Positions 5,216 to 5,431 of a stretch of 5,431 nt of DNA are shown here, piece by piece. Position numbers and translations under genes: made by a program. The DNA comes from Desulfobacteraceae bacterium. Lineage in GTDB: Bacteria > Desulfobacterota > Desulfobacteria > Desulfobacterales > UBA11574. The notes under the pieces are model-generated. The model saw only the letters and a list, made by a program, of their open reading frames with translations, searched no databases and had not been told where the DNA came from. The DNA is taken from NCBI GenBank assembly GCA_030671225.1, contig DAOVAE010000093.1, positions 1 through 5,431 on the forward strand, given 5' to 3'. The stretch's first letter is position 1, and every line of letters starts with the position of its first letter.

Positions 5216-5276
5216 AACCTAAATTCAGCAAGGCTCATTTATTTCTTTCGAAGATATTTAATGCAGATTTTAGGTT
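5216..5276 (+). repeat. Wide inverted repeat just upstream of the 5298 ribosome site
   Basis: AACCTAAA (5216-5223) and TTTAGGTT (5269-5276) are exact reverse complements enclosing 45 bases. The right arm ends eight bases before the AAGGAG ribosome site. In the mRNA this could form the base of a longer stem-loop. I recognise no known riboswitch class in it. Confidence 0.35.
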
Positions 5277-5283
5277 CAACGAT

Positions 5284-5289
5284 AAGGAG
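5284..5289 (+). promoter_or_regulatory. Ribosome binding site deciding the GTG start at 5298
   Basis: AAGGAG lies eight bases before GTG 5298. The frame beginning there encodes a well-formed signal peptide, which supports GTG over the later ATG codons inside the hydrophobic core. Confidence 0.75.
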
Positions 5290-5297
5290 AAAATAAA

Positions 5298-5431
5298 GTG
5301 GGCACGGGTAAAAAGCGGCTTTGGCTGATGCTTATCTTAATCCTGGTGATGATTCCTATTACTTCGCTACAGGCACAAACGCCAACGGCGAATCAAGAAG
5401 AAGAAAGACCGGTGCTGGTGGGGCGCATATC
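5298..5431 (+). CDS. Exported protein, N-terminal fragment
   Basis: Only 44 codons plus two bases are inside the window. The visible part starts MGTGKKRLWL. It has a basic n-region (Lys5, Lys6, Arg7), a hydrophobic core at about 8-20, and a typical signal-peptidase I site after TSLQA (cleavage near Ala26). A Glu-rich segment and PVLVGRI follow at the right edge. It is therefore a secreted or periplasmic protein, not a lipoprotein on this evidence. The VGRI(S) wording soon after a signal peptide recalls the start of FecR-like/DUF6600 exported proteins, but seven residues cannot establish that. It has its own promoter, long leader and strong ribosome site, and diverges from the OmpA-lipoprotein operon. 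Confidence 0.75.
   Translation, partial: MGTGKKRLWLMLILILVMIPITSLQAQTPTANQEEERPVLVGRI

Overview
The window looks like ordinary chromosome from a Gram-negative bacterium, most plausibly a deltaproteobacterium of the Desulfobacterota type. That guess rests on moderate G+C content, an OmpA-like outer-membrane lipoprotein with a lipobox, clear Shine-Dalgarno sites, a single-domain response regulator and the protein flavours seen. The taxonomic part is inference. No tRNA, rRNA, CRISPR array, transposase or phage gene was seen.

Layout, left to right. Positions 1-668 (minus) hold most of truA (tRNA pseudouridine synthase), cut off by the window's left edge. Across a 163-base divergent intergenic region with mirrored TTGACA boxes and an imperfect 30-base direct repeat lies argJ (832-2016, plus), for the acetyl-recycling step of arginine synthesis. 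It is followed 60 bases later by an RsuA/RluB/RluF-family rRNA pseudouridine synthase (2077-2784, plus). A perfect TTGACA box at 2794 probably starts a separate two-gene unit. This comprises an unrecognised 146-residue protein built from two copies of a roughly 43-residue module (2888-3328) and a stand-alone receiver domain (3325-3708). The two genes overlap by four bases, and the receiver has Glu where the phospho-accepting Asp should be.

This unit converges, across 78 bases containing nested inverted repeats, on a minus-strand envelope pair. A glycine-zipper/OmpA-domain lipoprotein (4201-4836) is followed 39 bases later by a small exported MORN-repeat protein (3787-4161). A good sigma-70-like promoter (TTGACA-17-TATTAA) sits upstream of the lipoprotein.

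Positions 4837-5297 contain no gene that I can support. They hold the envelope operon's promoter, a G+C-rich inverted repeat (4991-5032), a plus-strand promoter (5117-5144), and a long leader with a hairpin and a wider inverted repeat. These precede the start of an exported protein (GTG at 5298) that leaves the window after 44 codons.

The most unusual item is the 2888-3708 pair: a duplicated-module protein translationally linked to a receiver that looks unable to be phosphorylated at the normal site. The housekeeping genes around it look intact and conventional.
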